The notes below the pieces were generated by a model. It did no database searches, had not been told where the DNA came from, and saw only the letters and a program-made list of their open reading frames with translations. 64,000 bases of DNA from Limonium bicolor (taxonomy: Eukaryota; Streptophyta; Magnoliopsida; Caryophyllales; Plumbaginaceae): assembly GCA_023374045.1 (NCBI GenBank), contig CM041776.1, positions 117,881,000-117,944,999 on the forward strand, written 5' to 3'. Below are positions 46,337 through 58,165 of the stretch, piece by piece; the first letter of the stretch is position 1, and the number at the start of each line of letters is the position of its first letter. The translations under genes and the position numbers were made by a program.

Positions 46337-49202
46337 AGACTTCGTCCCGAAGTCGCTTAATCAAATAGGTAATGTTTATAAGTATATAACTACCCATTAT
46401 CCCCCATAATGTATATCTATGTGATATATCATTTACACACATCGTATTGTGCCTATACAGCACATAGCCATCACTTTGTGGCGTTAGTTCAATCATATAT
46501 GGATATAGGTGATCCATCAGCACCATCATTTCCTATCAGTTCTACAAACCCTGACAACCTCCCCGAGGTGTCCATAACATACCATCGTTCCACATTCCAC
46601 ATCTAATGATTCATTTCGTATCTAGGCGATACCATATGTAATCATTCTACAAAGCAATATAAATATATATATATCACAAGTAGCATAAGAAAAGTACTAC
46701 ACACATGGGTGTAAATACAACATTCAAACAAGTATCTCATAAGATACATACATACAAGTGCACATCACACACAAACATAACAAACAACGTACGCCCCGCG
46801 TACCAAACATAACCAACAAAAACCACGTGTGCCCCGCACACCAACAATTCACTGTATGCAATGCATACAGAACCAACAAATAAACAAACAAACCTCGTAT
46901 GCCCCGCATACCACAAACAAAACTTAGTGCACATATGTGCACAGCCAAGAGGCTCTACCCCCCTTAAAAAGGGTTACACCCCCGTACCCCACAAGTACAC
47001 TACATCCGCTCAACAAGGAGCGCTGGATACTTGGCTCTCACAGAGTTCTCCAACTCGTGGATTATCCTCATGTCAGAGAGACGGGTATGGCTCTAGCCCT
47101 TCTGGGCTCCATAATACATAAAGGGTGAGGCACTAAACCATTTGTGCTCTCTCCCAAGTTCGTTCGAATGGGCCCACTCGCTCCGTACTGAGGTGCAGAC
47201 CCATGAACATAGGCTCAATTTGCCTCTTTCCATTGCTGTGTATCCTCTCATTTGGATCACTAGCATACATGCGTGTGTCTTCACTCACTGATGTTCAGCT
47301 TGAGGTGTAATATGACATTGGCTATTGTTAGTACTTAGTGCTCTTTGCACTTGTCTTTGTAATATGAAGACGTACCAGTCTACATGTCCACGGAGATAAA
47401 GCTTGTCATCCGTGTCTCCTGGTGGTTTTGTTTCGGAGTAACACACTGTTGTAGTTCTTTGATACACACTCGCATTGATATCCATTGCATCTTCCAATAT
47501 TCCCACTAGATTAATAACTGCACAAGTGCAATACCAACACACTCAGTCCTACAGAGTGCAGAGACGTAAACTCTCAGCAGCTAATATTCAACGAGTCAAA
47601 CAGATAAGGTGAGCGAATTATCATGTGAGTGGCACATTCCAAGTCCATTGTTCCTTGCTCAGGTATCTGCTAGTATTTAGCTTTGTCTCCAATCATTGCG
47701 TAGTCACGCGTTTATATCCATATCATCTGGTAGATTTCCTCTGGATTGCAAGAATTTGCTCGATCCTTATGAGGGTTCTACATATTATTCGTCCATAATG
47801 GGTTTTCCTGTTTCTTTCCTTCCGTTTCACGTCCTTGAAATGTTCTCTTGTCTTTACTGTATACTGTCTACTGCTCTATGTTGAAGGTTCTCGGTTTCTT
47901 TAGCCCGTTGGTTTAACTGCGGCTCTTCTCGTCCATCTTCAAGTTAATCTGTCTTATTGTCTGTAGTATGGAGTTGACTACTTCTCGTGTTCCTAACACT
48001 ACTTGTCTACTTGCATGGGGTACCGTGCTGATACATTACTACTTACCCGACTAACTCATAAATAAGTCTATCAGGCCCACATGCTCCTAACGGAGTGCGG
48101 TCGTCCCATGACTCGTATAAGTAAACTGGTAATGTCTGTCACACGGGTATTGTGAAGTATTCTGTTGTCAATCTCCCTTTGATGGATATCCTTTTTTTTT
48201 TCTTTTTTTTATATCAGTTCTTGTTGTCGGTTATTTTGTAATAAGTGTTATTGCCTTAGTGGCATCAGTGGTAATTCGTGCCATAAACCGGCATCATTCA
48301 GCTCGGTGTAAGTAAAATTCGTGCTATATTTAGCAAACTTGGTTCTCCTGTCTCGATCTCATTGAGTACAACACATTATCCTTTTCTCCCTGGTTATCAT
48401 GATCGTATCTCATCCATAGTTCATATTCATTCCCTCATCCGTTTAATTGGATGTATTGCAGATTGCATAATAGCTTGAGCAACTTGGCTCTCCACTTCCC
48501 AACCATCCTCACTGACGGTGGTGCATCTACAAAGGGTATGTCTATCCATAAGGACTAAACATTCATCACTGATAGTGATTAGCATTAAATGTGGGTATAC
48601 ACTGATGGTATTTGGCTAATAAGCCCTGCCTAAAAATTCTCAAACGATTTAAACTGGTGTGGTTTACAATCACAGTGGCTGTATAATTTCCTCCAGTTGC
48701 ACAGGTCGGACTAATGGTCCTTCTGAGGTTGCATATGTTTCTAATCTTAAGGTTTGTATGAAAAAGTTTGAAAAACATTTTTTTTGGTATATATAATAAA
48801 AGACTAAAAAGTAGTAGTTGCAGTTGCAGTTGTAGCACTTGCTCTGTCAAGTGCGCAAGGTAGATGGAAATTTCAGTGGTTTACTTGTCATAGCGCTTGC
48901 AATAGCAAGTGCGCCATGCAGATGGAAATTCTGGTTCAGTAATCACCGGTCTCATTGACTCTACGTCGTTGAGTATAGGCTACATGATAATGTAAGCATT
49001 AACATCCTGTTCATATATATAATCCGTCAAGGTTACTCGCATCGAGTCCACATAACTAGTCTCAAAAGTCATACACACAAAGGTGAGTGGTCAATGACAC
49101 ACTCCCACATACTTATAACATATCTCCTTCTAATATCCAAGGTAAGTACATAACACAGTAAGCAAAAGTCTTCCACTAGCGGTCTCATGGAGTTAAGGGT
49201 AC
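46337..49202 (-). other. Non-coding 3' interior of the gag-only element
   Basis: About 2.9 kb where pol would be expected. No RT, integrase or protease motif in any frame; short ORFs only. It holds the hairpin cluster at 46789-46942 and a second phrase AAGGGGGGTAGAGCC (minus, about 46955-46970) resembling a PPT. Confidence 0.7.
46789..46942 (-). repeat. Five hairpins, three with the same CCC loop and different paired stems
   Basis: GTACGC-CCC-GCGTAC (46789-46803), GTGTGC-CCC-GCACAC (46827-46841), CTGTATGC-AAT-GCATACAG (46852-46870), GTATGC-CCC-GCATAC (46897-46911) and the palindrome GTGCACATATGTGCAC (46927-46942). They are separated by ACCAACAAA-type spacers. The stem bases change together while the loop stays fixed. 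Confidence 0.9.
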
Positions 49203-50603
49203 TCATGCCCTATCTACTCCCTTGCCTCTATGGGCTCCAGCATCAGTAGATGTCTGGCCATCCTGACCGCCTCGTGGTACTCCAGATCCTCTAGCTGAGG
49301 TCTTCTGAGTATTCCTTGGTGGCCTGTAGTTACGGCTCTCAGGGTTCATCCAGCACTCGAACTCTCGGTGGCCCTCTTTCTTGCAATACCGGCATTCAAC
49401 TTTGCGGCCATTGCAGTCGACCCCAGGATGATCCTTCCCACAACGCTTGCAATAGAAATGGCGTTGGGGCTGTCCGGTGCCTAATGGTAGCATTTAGTTT
49501 AAGTTACAATCTGATGATATAAAGGTTAAGGTCACAAATGAATTTAAGAGGTAGGTGTTCTCACCCTTAGGAGGTGCAGATCTCAAAGGATGAGCATCTA
49601 TAGCTGGGCCGGTCAACCGAAGGACGGGCTCTTTCCTCTTTGCTCCCTGGTGACCCTGCTGCCCTTTCTTCTGAAAGAACTTCCTGTTTAAGGTTTTGGG
49701 TCAGCATTCATAAGGTATTTAATATGGTAAACAATTTAGAATGGGATAAGTCCTTACTTTTCCTTCTTCTGGCTATCGCCTGGAGATGTTCCTCCACCCT
49801 CAGACTCTCCCTCAGGGTTCTTTCTTTTCTTTGCCCCGAGAGTCTCTTCCCGAGTCTAGAGCATCAGCTCCGTCCTCGAGGCAGCATCATAACACTCCTG
49901 GAATCTCATTGGTAAGTTCCCACAAAGTTAATAGGTAATGTAGTAAGTAAAGATTTTATGGCTTTCATGTTAATACCTGGATGGTAGTGTAGAGGGTAGC
50001 ACCCATCGCCATCTGGATGCGAAACAGCAATCCCCCCCGAAACTTCTCGACCTTCACGGTCTCTGAGTAATCTATACCAGGGATGAAGTCCAGCAGACTA
50101 ATGAATCGAGCGTAGTACTCATCCACGGTCAGACCTCCCTGGGATAATGTCTCGAACTCATGGCGTTTCTTTTGCTTGAGGTGAGCTGGGTAGTACTTCC
50201 CCCTCAGTAACTCTACAAAGGCACCCCACGAAAAGTCGGGCGTAGCCAGGTGATGGTCCTTGACCAACCTCCACCAAGTGCTGGCTGCATCCTTCAGATG
50301 GAAAACAGCAATGACAACCTTCTGGTTAGCAGGTACTTGTAAAGCCTCGTAGGCCTTCTCATGTTCAACTATGAATCTCTCCAAAGCTACGGGGTCTGGC
50401 TCCCCTGAATATGTAGGTGGTCGGGTCTCGGTCACAGATTTCAGCCAGTTCGTTTCCCTGGGCTGTGGCGGGTGGGCTGGTGCTCCTCCAATTTGAGTAC
50501 CCAGCTGTGCAAGAACAGCAGCAATTGTCTCAGCAACTCCTGGAATCACGGGGTCACCGCCTCCACCTCTACCAGTACCACGCCCTCTAGTTCCCCCAGC
50601 CAT
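49203..50603 (-). CDS. gag: Gypsy Gag polyprotein, four exons, one in-frame stop
   Basis: Exons on the minus strand: 50603..49977, 49897..49758, 49683..49565 and 49480..49203. The three introns are 79, 74 and 84 nt with GT-AG ends; phases 0, 2 and 1 agree and total length is 388 codons. Exon 1 (209 residues) is the capsid core: a Gly/Arg-rich start, then RETNWLKSVTETRPPTYSG, FHLKDAASTWWRLVKDHH and GKYYPAHLKQKKRHEFETL. Exon 2 has the ECYDAASRTELML helix, then a TAG stop, then a basic/acidic linker. Exon 4 has two zinc knuckles, CKRCGKDHPGVDC and CRYCKKEGHREFEC, and ends soon after. Gag packages the element's RNA. No pol follows. The TAG is one substitution away from sense, so the full protein is probably not made by this copy. 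Confidence 0.8.
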
Positions 50604-50802
50604 CTGTAATACAGTATGTCACAAAATACTCGGTAATTTACCGTACACAACCAATAGATATTGAATTGCCTCTAAGGCTACTATATCACGCAATTTGCGT
50701 TACTAGACACAATATCTTTTAAGACGAATCGTCTCGTTCCTCACAAACGTTCCCCATAATTTCCCAAGTCCTAAGCTCACTGTCTTAACCTATTTTCTCG
50801 TC

Positions 50803-50830
50803 ATCAGAGCGGTACTCCGCTCTGATACCA
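50803..50830 (-). promoter_or_regulatory. tRNA-Met primer binding site with hairpin, gag-only element
   Basis: TGGTATCAGAGC (minus) at 50819-50830, five bases from the LTR. It sits in a 10-bp perfect inverted repeat ATCAGAGCGG/CCGCTCTGAT (50803-50826) with a 4-nt loop. Confidence 0.85.
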
Positions 50831-50835
50831 CTTTT

Positions 50836-53800
50836 TGTAACACCCCTCTCCTTAAACACGTAATAATCCCTCACGTAGCAATAAATAAAACGTCTTACAG
50901 CAGGAAGAACAAATAAGAACAAATAAAAATAACATACTCACTCGGGTGTCACCGGCCATTACTCGCCCATGCGAGCAACGAAGCCAAACTACATCCAACA
51001 ACCAACATAAAAAACTGCTAACCGCCGTGATAACGAGAAAACTCCTATACATCATAATCCAAAAACCATAAATGTCGACAAGTGAGCACCTACCCAAACC
51101 TGAATATACATAACCGTACCATATTACAACTCCATGTGCGGTAATTAAAAATAAACTCTAATTACCCTGTTCCCGCACTTCGGCTTCGGCGACAATCAAC
51201 AACCTGATGAGTGTAGTATCAGCGATAGACGCTGAGTATGCCGGGCCTGGACCCTAATGGTCACTTGGTCATTTTAACCATCTTATTATTAGATTGGTTT
51301 CATGCTTTACCATTTTACAGTTATAATCAATAATGTAATATACATGTATAATATACATAATCATCCATCCAAATATTCATAAACATTAAATCATCCATCC
51401 AATCCAAACATTCATTAATATCTCAAACAACAATTGTTTATCAAACGTATCGAGTACTAACAGTATAATGTACAATGTACAATCGCTGTAGCGTACACCA
51501 TCCTTTATTAATTAAATTTAAGCTGGCCTTCAAGGCCCCATCCATATGTATAATGTACAATCGCCGTAGCGTACAGTTTCCATAGTTAATTTAATTTGGC
51601 CTTTAAGGCCCCATCCATCCAAACCATGTTTAATTATTAATACCAGTTGGGCGTCATGTTAGGACAACCCTATAACCTCACCATGGACAGTGGTCCTCCC
51701 GTACACACAAAGGTGCTCATTTCGCCAGAGGTCCAGAGGCCCCTGACTATTCACTTATGTCTCGTAAGACGTCCATATAAAGGCTGTAGCCACCTGACCC
51801 ACGATCCAGTTTGTGCTCGTTGGGTATAACCTGGAGCGGAATCCAATCGGAAACCCCTCAGTGATCACAAATGCGCAACCAAGTAGTTCGTAAACTACCG
51901 GGATTCCTCACCTCAACTCATACCATCTCTCTCTCATAATGTTTAAGATATGCCCTTAGTCTTATGGAGAATAATTATTAATTAGCTGCCCAATGGGTCT
52001 CACGCATACCTAGAAGTAATCTAGGTTATATTCATGTTCGAGATCCATGCTCTAGAGACCGACAATGTCGTGACTCGTCCCTAAGTGTTTTACTTAGGTT
52101 GCCATATTCTTAATATTAATACTATGGTATTATATCAAGTAACCGTCATGTTATCACATTAACGCATATGTATGTTTATATAAGTCGATCTATAGTCGAC
52201 GTAGTGTTAGTCCCGTGGGACGCTCGTGCATAAATAAATAATGCAGTAACACTTCATCACATACATGTATCCACACACATAACACACAAGTTATATCAAC
52301 CAAATCCGAGCCCAAGGAGCTTCCTTAGGACAACTCGGATCAAACCCCTTTACATACTGTTCACCAAGACCTAGGATGCGCAGTGTAGTCCACTAGCTCG
52401 TCAAGCGTCCTTGTCTGAAGTATGATCTAAACGGTATTAAAACTATAAGTCAGTCTCCATGACTAACTACATCCGGTATTTCCGAATAAGAAGTTACCCC
52501 GACAGTTCATCCCTGAATTTCTACAGTTATTTGTTACGGGTTTATCTAAACCGGTCGGCTTTGTTACTAAAAAAAAACTCGTATGTCAAAATATTTCGAC
52601 TGTTAAGTTTAATTCATTACACTTCTTTAATCTTATCCACCATTAAATTTAGGTACATAACCTATAGTTGCATGTATGCATGCATTATTATATTATATTG
52701 TATTATTTTCCCACCATCCATTATAATACATTGTATTATATACTCCGTTATCTCTAGCAAAAATATTTGCATCCAAAAACTTATACCTTATAGTTCGTAA
52801 CTATTTTTCATGTAATAACCACCATCATTATTATATGGTTTCCAACCATTATATATATCCATCCTTATATACATTTTTATTGTTGTATATATGTACCATA
52901 TAGGTAAATTCCATGAGTTATAAAACTCTTGTATTAAATGTCACATTTTATCATCTTATTTTAGATGATTATTCCCACTAGCTGTATTTTATTATACAAC
53001 CTATATTAAGATTATTACCCTAATATTATGTAACATTTTATGTTGTATATTTACAACTCCCAAGGTAAAAAATACCTTAGTTAATAAATCCCATTTATAG
53101 TTTGTCACATTATTTAATGTGAATATCCTTACTTGTATTAATTCCATTTAAAATCACATTAATACCATATAATGTTATAACATTTATAACATTGTAGACC
53201 TTAGTCTAAATTCATTTTCCAATCTTTAATAATTCGGTACAGCACCTATCTTTATTTTAATTCTATTTTGACCACACAACATTATGTAATGTTATACCAT
53301 ATACTAATATCATTTGATATGATATTTTTATTTCCTTTAACTTATAACCTATAGTTTTTATACAAAACTATTATATATTGCCGCATAGGCATATATTAAA
53401 CCTTATTCTTTTCCATAAACCATAGTTTCCTTATTTACAAAATCACCCCATTTATACCATGTTATATATACCATTTAATATAATATTTTAACCTTAATTA
53501 ATATAACCTATGGTCAATATTTATAAAATACCGAACAGACCCAAAACTGTTCAATAATTGCCATTTGGCCCTATTTATAACATATAGTTTTATAATATCA
53601 TTAAAACTATATATACACATATCTTAATAAATACTCTTATATAATTCTAAAAATCTCCAAATTTCACCAAAGGGTTATAAATATCCTTATTAACCCATAT
53701 ACTTTCGGTATTTATAATTCCACCACCTATATTTCTCCAAAGTGTCATAATGACATAATAACTATATATTATACATATATAGTTTATTTTAAATTCCAAA

Positions 53801-56412
53801 ATCAACCCAATAAATTCCTAAAAATTCCTAATAGCTCATGGGTGTTTATAATACCATTTTACACCCTTTATTTTCGGTAATAACATATTCACCACATATG
53901 TTATAAAATTGTTACAATTAAATACTTATCTTATTATAAAACCTTAAATAAGTTATTTAACTTATCTAATTTGGTCAAAACCTACCATATGGTCAAGGTT
54001 GACCTCCTTAATATTTCCTTGACCATTAATTCCTAATAATTACGGTTTACACCCATACTTTTTAGAAATTACCATTTAACCACCAAAACTTTATAAAATC
54101 TTATAATTTTTATATAAACTCATTTAAACCTCTAATTTTCGGCTTTATTCTTTTATAGCCCCCAATTTTAATTTAATTACACCTAAGACCCCAATATATA
54201 TGGGTAATGCATATTTAGCACCTAAACTTAATTAAAAGCTTATAAATGCATAAATAAAATGGCCTAAAATACATGGCCTTATTACAAACATTTGCTTATA
54301 AAATAAATTACACATAAATGTCCCAAAATACATATAAACTTTTGGCCCTCACCATATCTTTTCCATATTTACCAATTTTCCACATAATGTCTTAAATTTG
54401 ACAATTATGTTAATTAATTAGTTAGATAAATTTATTAAACCATTCCTTAATCACCTAAGGTCAAAATAAGACCTTAATATACTCATTCACTCACGGCATA
54501 TATGTATAAACACATATTAATATACCAAGTGTAGATTTAAGTGATTTATACCTTGATTTAGCAAGGTTAAGACCTTGTTTGGTCTCGCCACCTTAAGGAG
54601 AATTTCTCCACAGCTTGATTTACTTGTCTTCATGTAGAAAACAAGACATGATTAAACTCCAAACATGAGCTAACCATGGGAAGTAATTTAAGTCATGAAA
54701 ATCATGAATTTTTACCTTAAATCTCCAAGTTTGTTGGAGTGGGATCTCGGCCCTATTTTTTCCAGAAAGAAAGAGTATCAAAACACTCCTAATAACAAGG
54801 TACAAAACTGTGGGTAACTAGCTTGGAAGATGGCTAAGATTTACCTTGTTTAAGATGCCAAAAATGGTGTTTTTGGCATGGATCTAGCTACTCCTTGTAG
54901 ATCTTGGTATACCAACTTAATCCACATGAAAAGGAGAAGAAAATAAGGCTAGGAGACCAAGTTTTACAACCGAAATTTACAAGGAAAAAGAGATATGTGC
55001 TTAAAGCACATTTTAACCTTAAATGGTCAAGACTTGAACTTTACTCCTTATATCTTGTTACAGCCGAAAATAATCCTTCCTTTAACCTCCAAAACACTCT
55101 ACGTAAATGTATAGAAATGGTTGGAGTCTAGATCAATGGAAAAAGGAAAGAAAGATGAAGAAAATGGACATTTTTATGCCTTAGAAGCTTACCTAGAGCA
55201 AGATCTCTCACCAATGGAGTTTGGATGCTTACCTATGGTCAAGGAGGAGCCAAAGAGAGCATTTGGCTAATGAACTCTCAGATAGAATGGAGTAAATGAA
55301 GAAAAGTAGCCTAAATTGTCTTAAAACACATTTTTGCCTTTGTTTAATGTATTTAGTGTTTGATGACTCATTGCTGATTGATTGTAGTTGTTTAATCAAT
55401 AGGGAAAAATAACATAGGCAGCCAGCAATGAATGGAGTGGTGGGTGAATGATTGGTACTTAATTGATTCAATAATGGAGTATTAATGTCATTTTAATCAA
55501 TTAGTCAAAGGTGAGTCACCATCCATTGCCTTGGCTAGCTTGGAATCAACCGTATAACAAGGGAAATGGAGGCTCTTCAATCAGCAGCCTCACATGGGTA
55601 AGCAAGTGGTAGACAAACTTTATGTTTAATATTGTTAAAGTATACTTTTTCTTATTTTATGTAAAAGTAATGAGGTATATTTAATTAGCACATGGGAATG
55701 GTCACATGGCTTCTTAGGAGCCTTAATAAACCAATTTTATGAGGTCCAATTCGTGGTCAATGGTCAACATTGACCAGTTTAGTCAATGTTGACTCAAACG
55801 GGCCCCCTTTTAGGATTTTATTAATATTTTAATATTAAATTTGTAAAAATTTGTAAATTTCTAGAATTAAATTCCTAATATGATATAATATGATATATTA
55901 TCATATTTAAAGGTAATTATAACCTTTAAGCCCATTAAAACCCAATTTAGAAGGCAATTACACAAAAACGTGCTTTAAGGATTTTTAGCGCACATTTTGT
56001 GTCGCATGGTGTTTCTGAGCTTGGTTTTTCTTTGGGAACGGTTTTTTTGTGTTCCTTACATGATATTTGATCAAGGTATCCAATTTTATATCATTTAGAG
56101 GTCATTAGGCCTTTAAGGTTTCTTAGAGCACATTTTTGCCCTTCTTGACCTTGAAGCATGTAAATGCTTGTTCTTTGTGTTGTGGTGTTGTCCAACAATT
56201 TTAATATGTTTAGTAATGTGTTAATAAGCTTAGGACAAATTTTTAGGTCCTAAGAAGTTCATTTGGGTATTTATTTACCCTAAACAGTCAAAGGGTGCAA
56301 CACCTTGCTTGTGTTGACCACTGTTGTTCTCAGTTGACTTTTAAGGCATGTTTAGGCCTTAACCAATGTGATTAGATATTTAATCCATATTTTATTAGTT
56401 TGGGGTATTTCA
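50836..56412 (-). repeat. 5' LTR of the gag-only element
   Basis: 5577 bp, TG...CA ended, paired with 32632-34654 plus 42758-46319. Differences are scattered substitutions and one- to few-base indels, so the insertion is young; the nested copy in the other LTR is younger still. Confidence 0.92.
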
Positions 56413-58165
56413 ATAGGCCTTGAAATAGGCCCTGGGTTTAGGCCTCGAATTGGATTGAATTGTTAAGTCATGTGTGGATTTTGGGTCGGGCTTGGATTTG
56501 AACCTTAGAAATGGGCCTTAGAAATTAAGTCAGATTTGGGCTTTATTTTGACTAGTCTTGAAGTAAGAATCATCTTTTTGGATTTTCAATTGATTGTGAA
56601 TTTTATTCTTATGATTAATGGATTGTTTGGAAAGTTTTTTTTAGGAGAGGCATTGCCCACAAACAGGTACTACGACCCTCGGGTACTACGACCTTAATGT
56701 GAACAACATCTCTGAATAGTCCTAGAGCTTTTCTAAAGAGGCCCACAGAAGATTGTGGACCTAAACCGATCAATCGGTTCTCACACAAGTGGACAACTCA
56801 TGAGCTTCTAGGGTCATATACTCGAACCCGTAAGGTTAGCAATGGATTAAACCCAAAATGAACTTTTAAATTGGTCCATGAATAGCATCAACAGGCCCAA
56901 ACAATCGGTGAACACAAATATCCATATTAACACGTATAGATCAATAGGAACGATAGAAAGTAAACAAACGGTGATGAAATTGTACACGGGATCATTATGA
57001 AATGAATAGTAAGAGTTCAGACAAAAATTCCGAAATAAACAAAAGTGTTCTGTCAGTTATTTATTAAATCCATATATGACTAAGGTTCTGAATCTCAAAT
57101 CTAGATCTCAATATTACACCAACTAAAGCCTAATATACACTATACCGATTCAAAATAAACAAGAGAAAATGAGCGTATCAACTAAATTCCCCCTTTTCCA
57201 AATTTGATTGGTAGTGGTCGTAAAAGCACATCACCAGAAGTACAAAGTGATAGCTCCCTTGAATTAGATACATATCAGTTGCACAATGGAACCACACGAT
57301 TGCATAGGATTCAAGATATACAAAGCATAAACAATGATACATTCCACAGATGTCAAACGGAACACTCTTAACCAAGCAATAACATAAATGAGTTTCGAGT
57401 TTTTGGGCTGAGATTAAATACCGAGAGATGGGGAAAGCTAGTCTCCTGCAAAGATAGGAAAAATATAAAGAAACTAGAGATACACAATCAAAAGCGAACG
57501 TTAGTGTGCAAAGCGACTAAGACCAAAACAATAAAATGAAGATGTAGTTCACCGGCAAGATACCACTTACATGATCAGCTTATGAAGATAATCAAATAGA
57601 TAAAAGACAAAACAAACAGTTGAGGTAAACACTTCTTCAACGAGCATACCCGAGTCGGGTCGATGATCTGTTCCTACACCAAACCAAGTGCAGATCAATA
57701 GACCCCGATCTCTTTCTTTCCCAGAACGGAATAGTAAAAAGATAACATAAGATGAAGAGAGGAGTTGAGCGAGTTACGAAACCAATTTTGGGTTCAGAAG
57801 TTGAAGTCCATCTCCGCGGTTAGCATTTTCTTGACCGAATCAGTAAATTCACACACATCTAGTTGAAGGAGGCAGAAAGCTAATTCAGAATTAGAATGAA
57901 TACCGAATGAGAAGCGGTCAGGGGTTTTCGCCTTCAAATCTGGGCAGATAGATGAGTGAGTTCGACCCGCATCTATGAATACAGATAGAACTTTATGCTC
58001 AGTTAAAAAACCCTCGATTGATGATACTGTGTTTGGCTTTGTTTGGAATGACAAGGATTGGAGGAATGTGAAGAAGAAACTGGCGGTCGGTTTGATTTTT
58101 TTAGGGTTCGTTTTGATTTTTAGGGGTTTTATGCTTCTGTTGCGATGTTGGGAGGAGATTGAATC
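56413..58165. other. Unidentified non-LTR region with one possible minus-strand ORF
   Basis: After the end of the 152-bp repeat (about 56550) the sequence is non-repetitive with normal base composition. The minus ORF at 57794-58054 (86 codons, MSFQTKPNTVSSIEGF...) has 5'-leader-like sequence with CCCTAAAAA upstream, but no known domain. Another minus ORF at 57178-57375 is Cys/Tyr-rich and unconvincing. This could be the 5' part of a host gene or old debris; I cannot tell. Confidence 0.35.

Larger units (their letters stand above)
32632..56412 (-). mobile_element. Gag-only LTR retrotransposon (TR-GAG-like), with a nested element in its 3' LTR
   Basis: TSD ATAGG at 32627-32631 and 56413-56417. 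The left LTR is 32632-34654 plus 42758-46319; the right LTR is 50836-56412; each is about 5.58 kb when joined. LTR ends on the minus strand are TGAAATACCCC and AGGGGTGTTACA. PBS at 50819-50830; PPT at 46320-46336. The 4.5-kb interior has gag but no recognisable protease, RT, RNase H or integrase. It belongs to the same broad Gypsy family as the element at 58166. Confidence 0.9.

Noticed and set aside
57178..57375. 65-codon Cys/Tyr-rich minus ORF
   Set aside because: No domain, no splice or promoter support.
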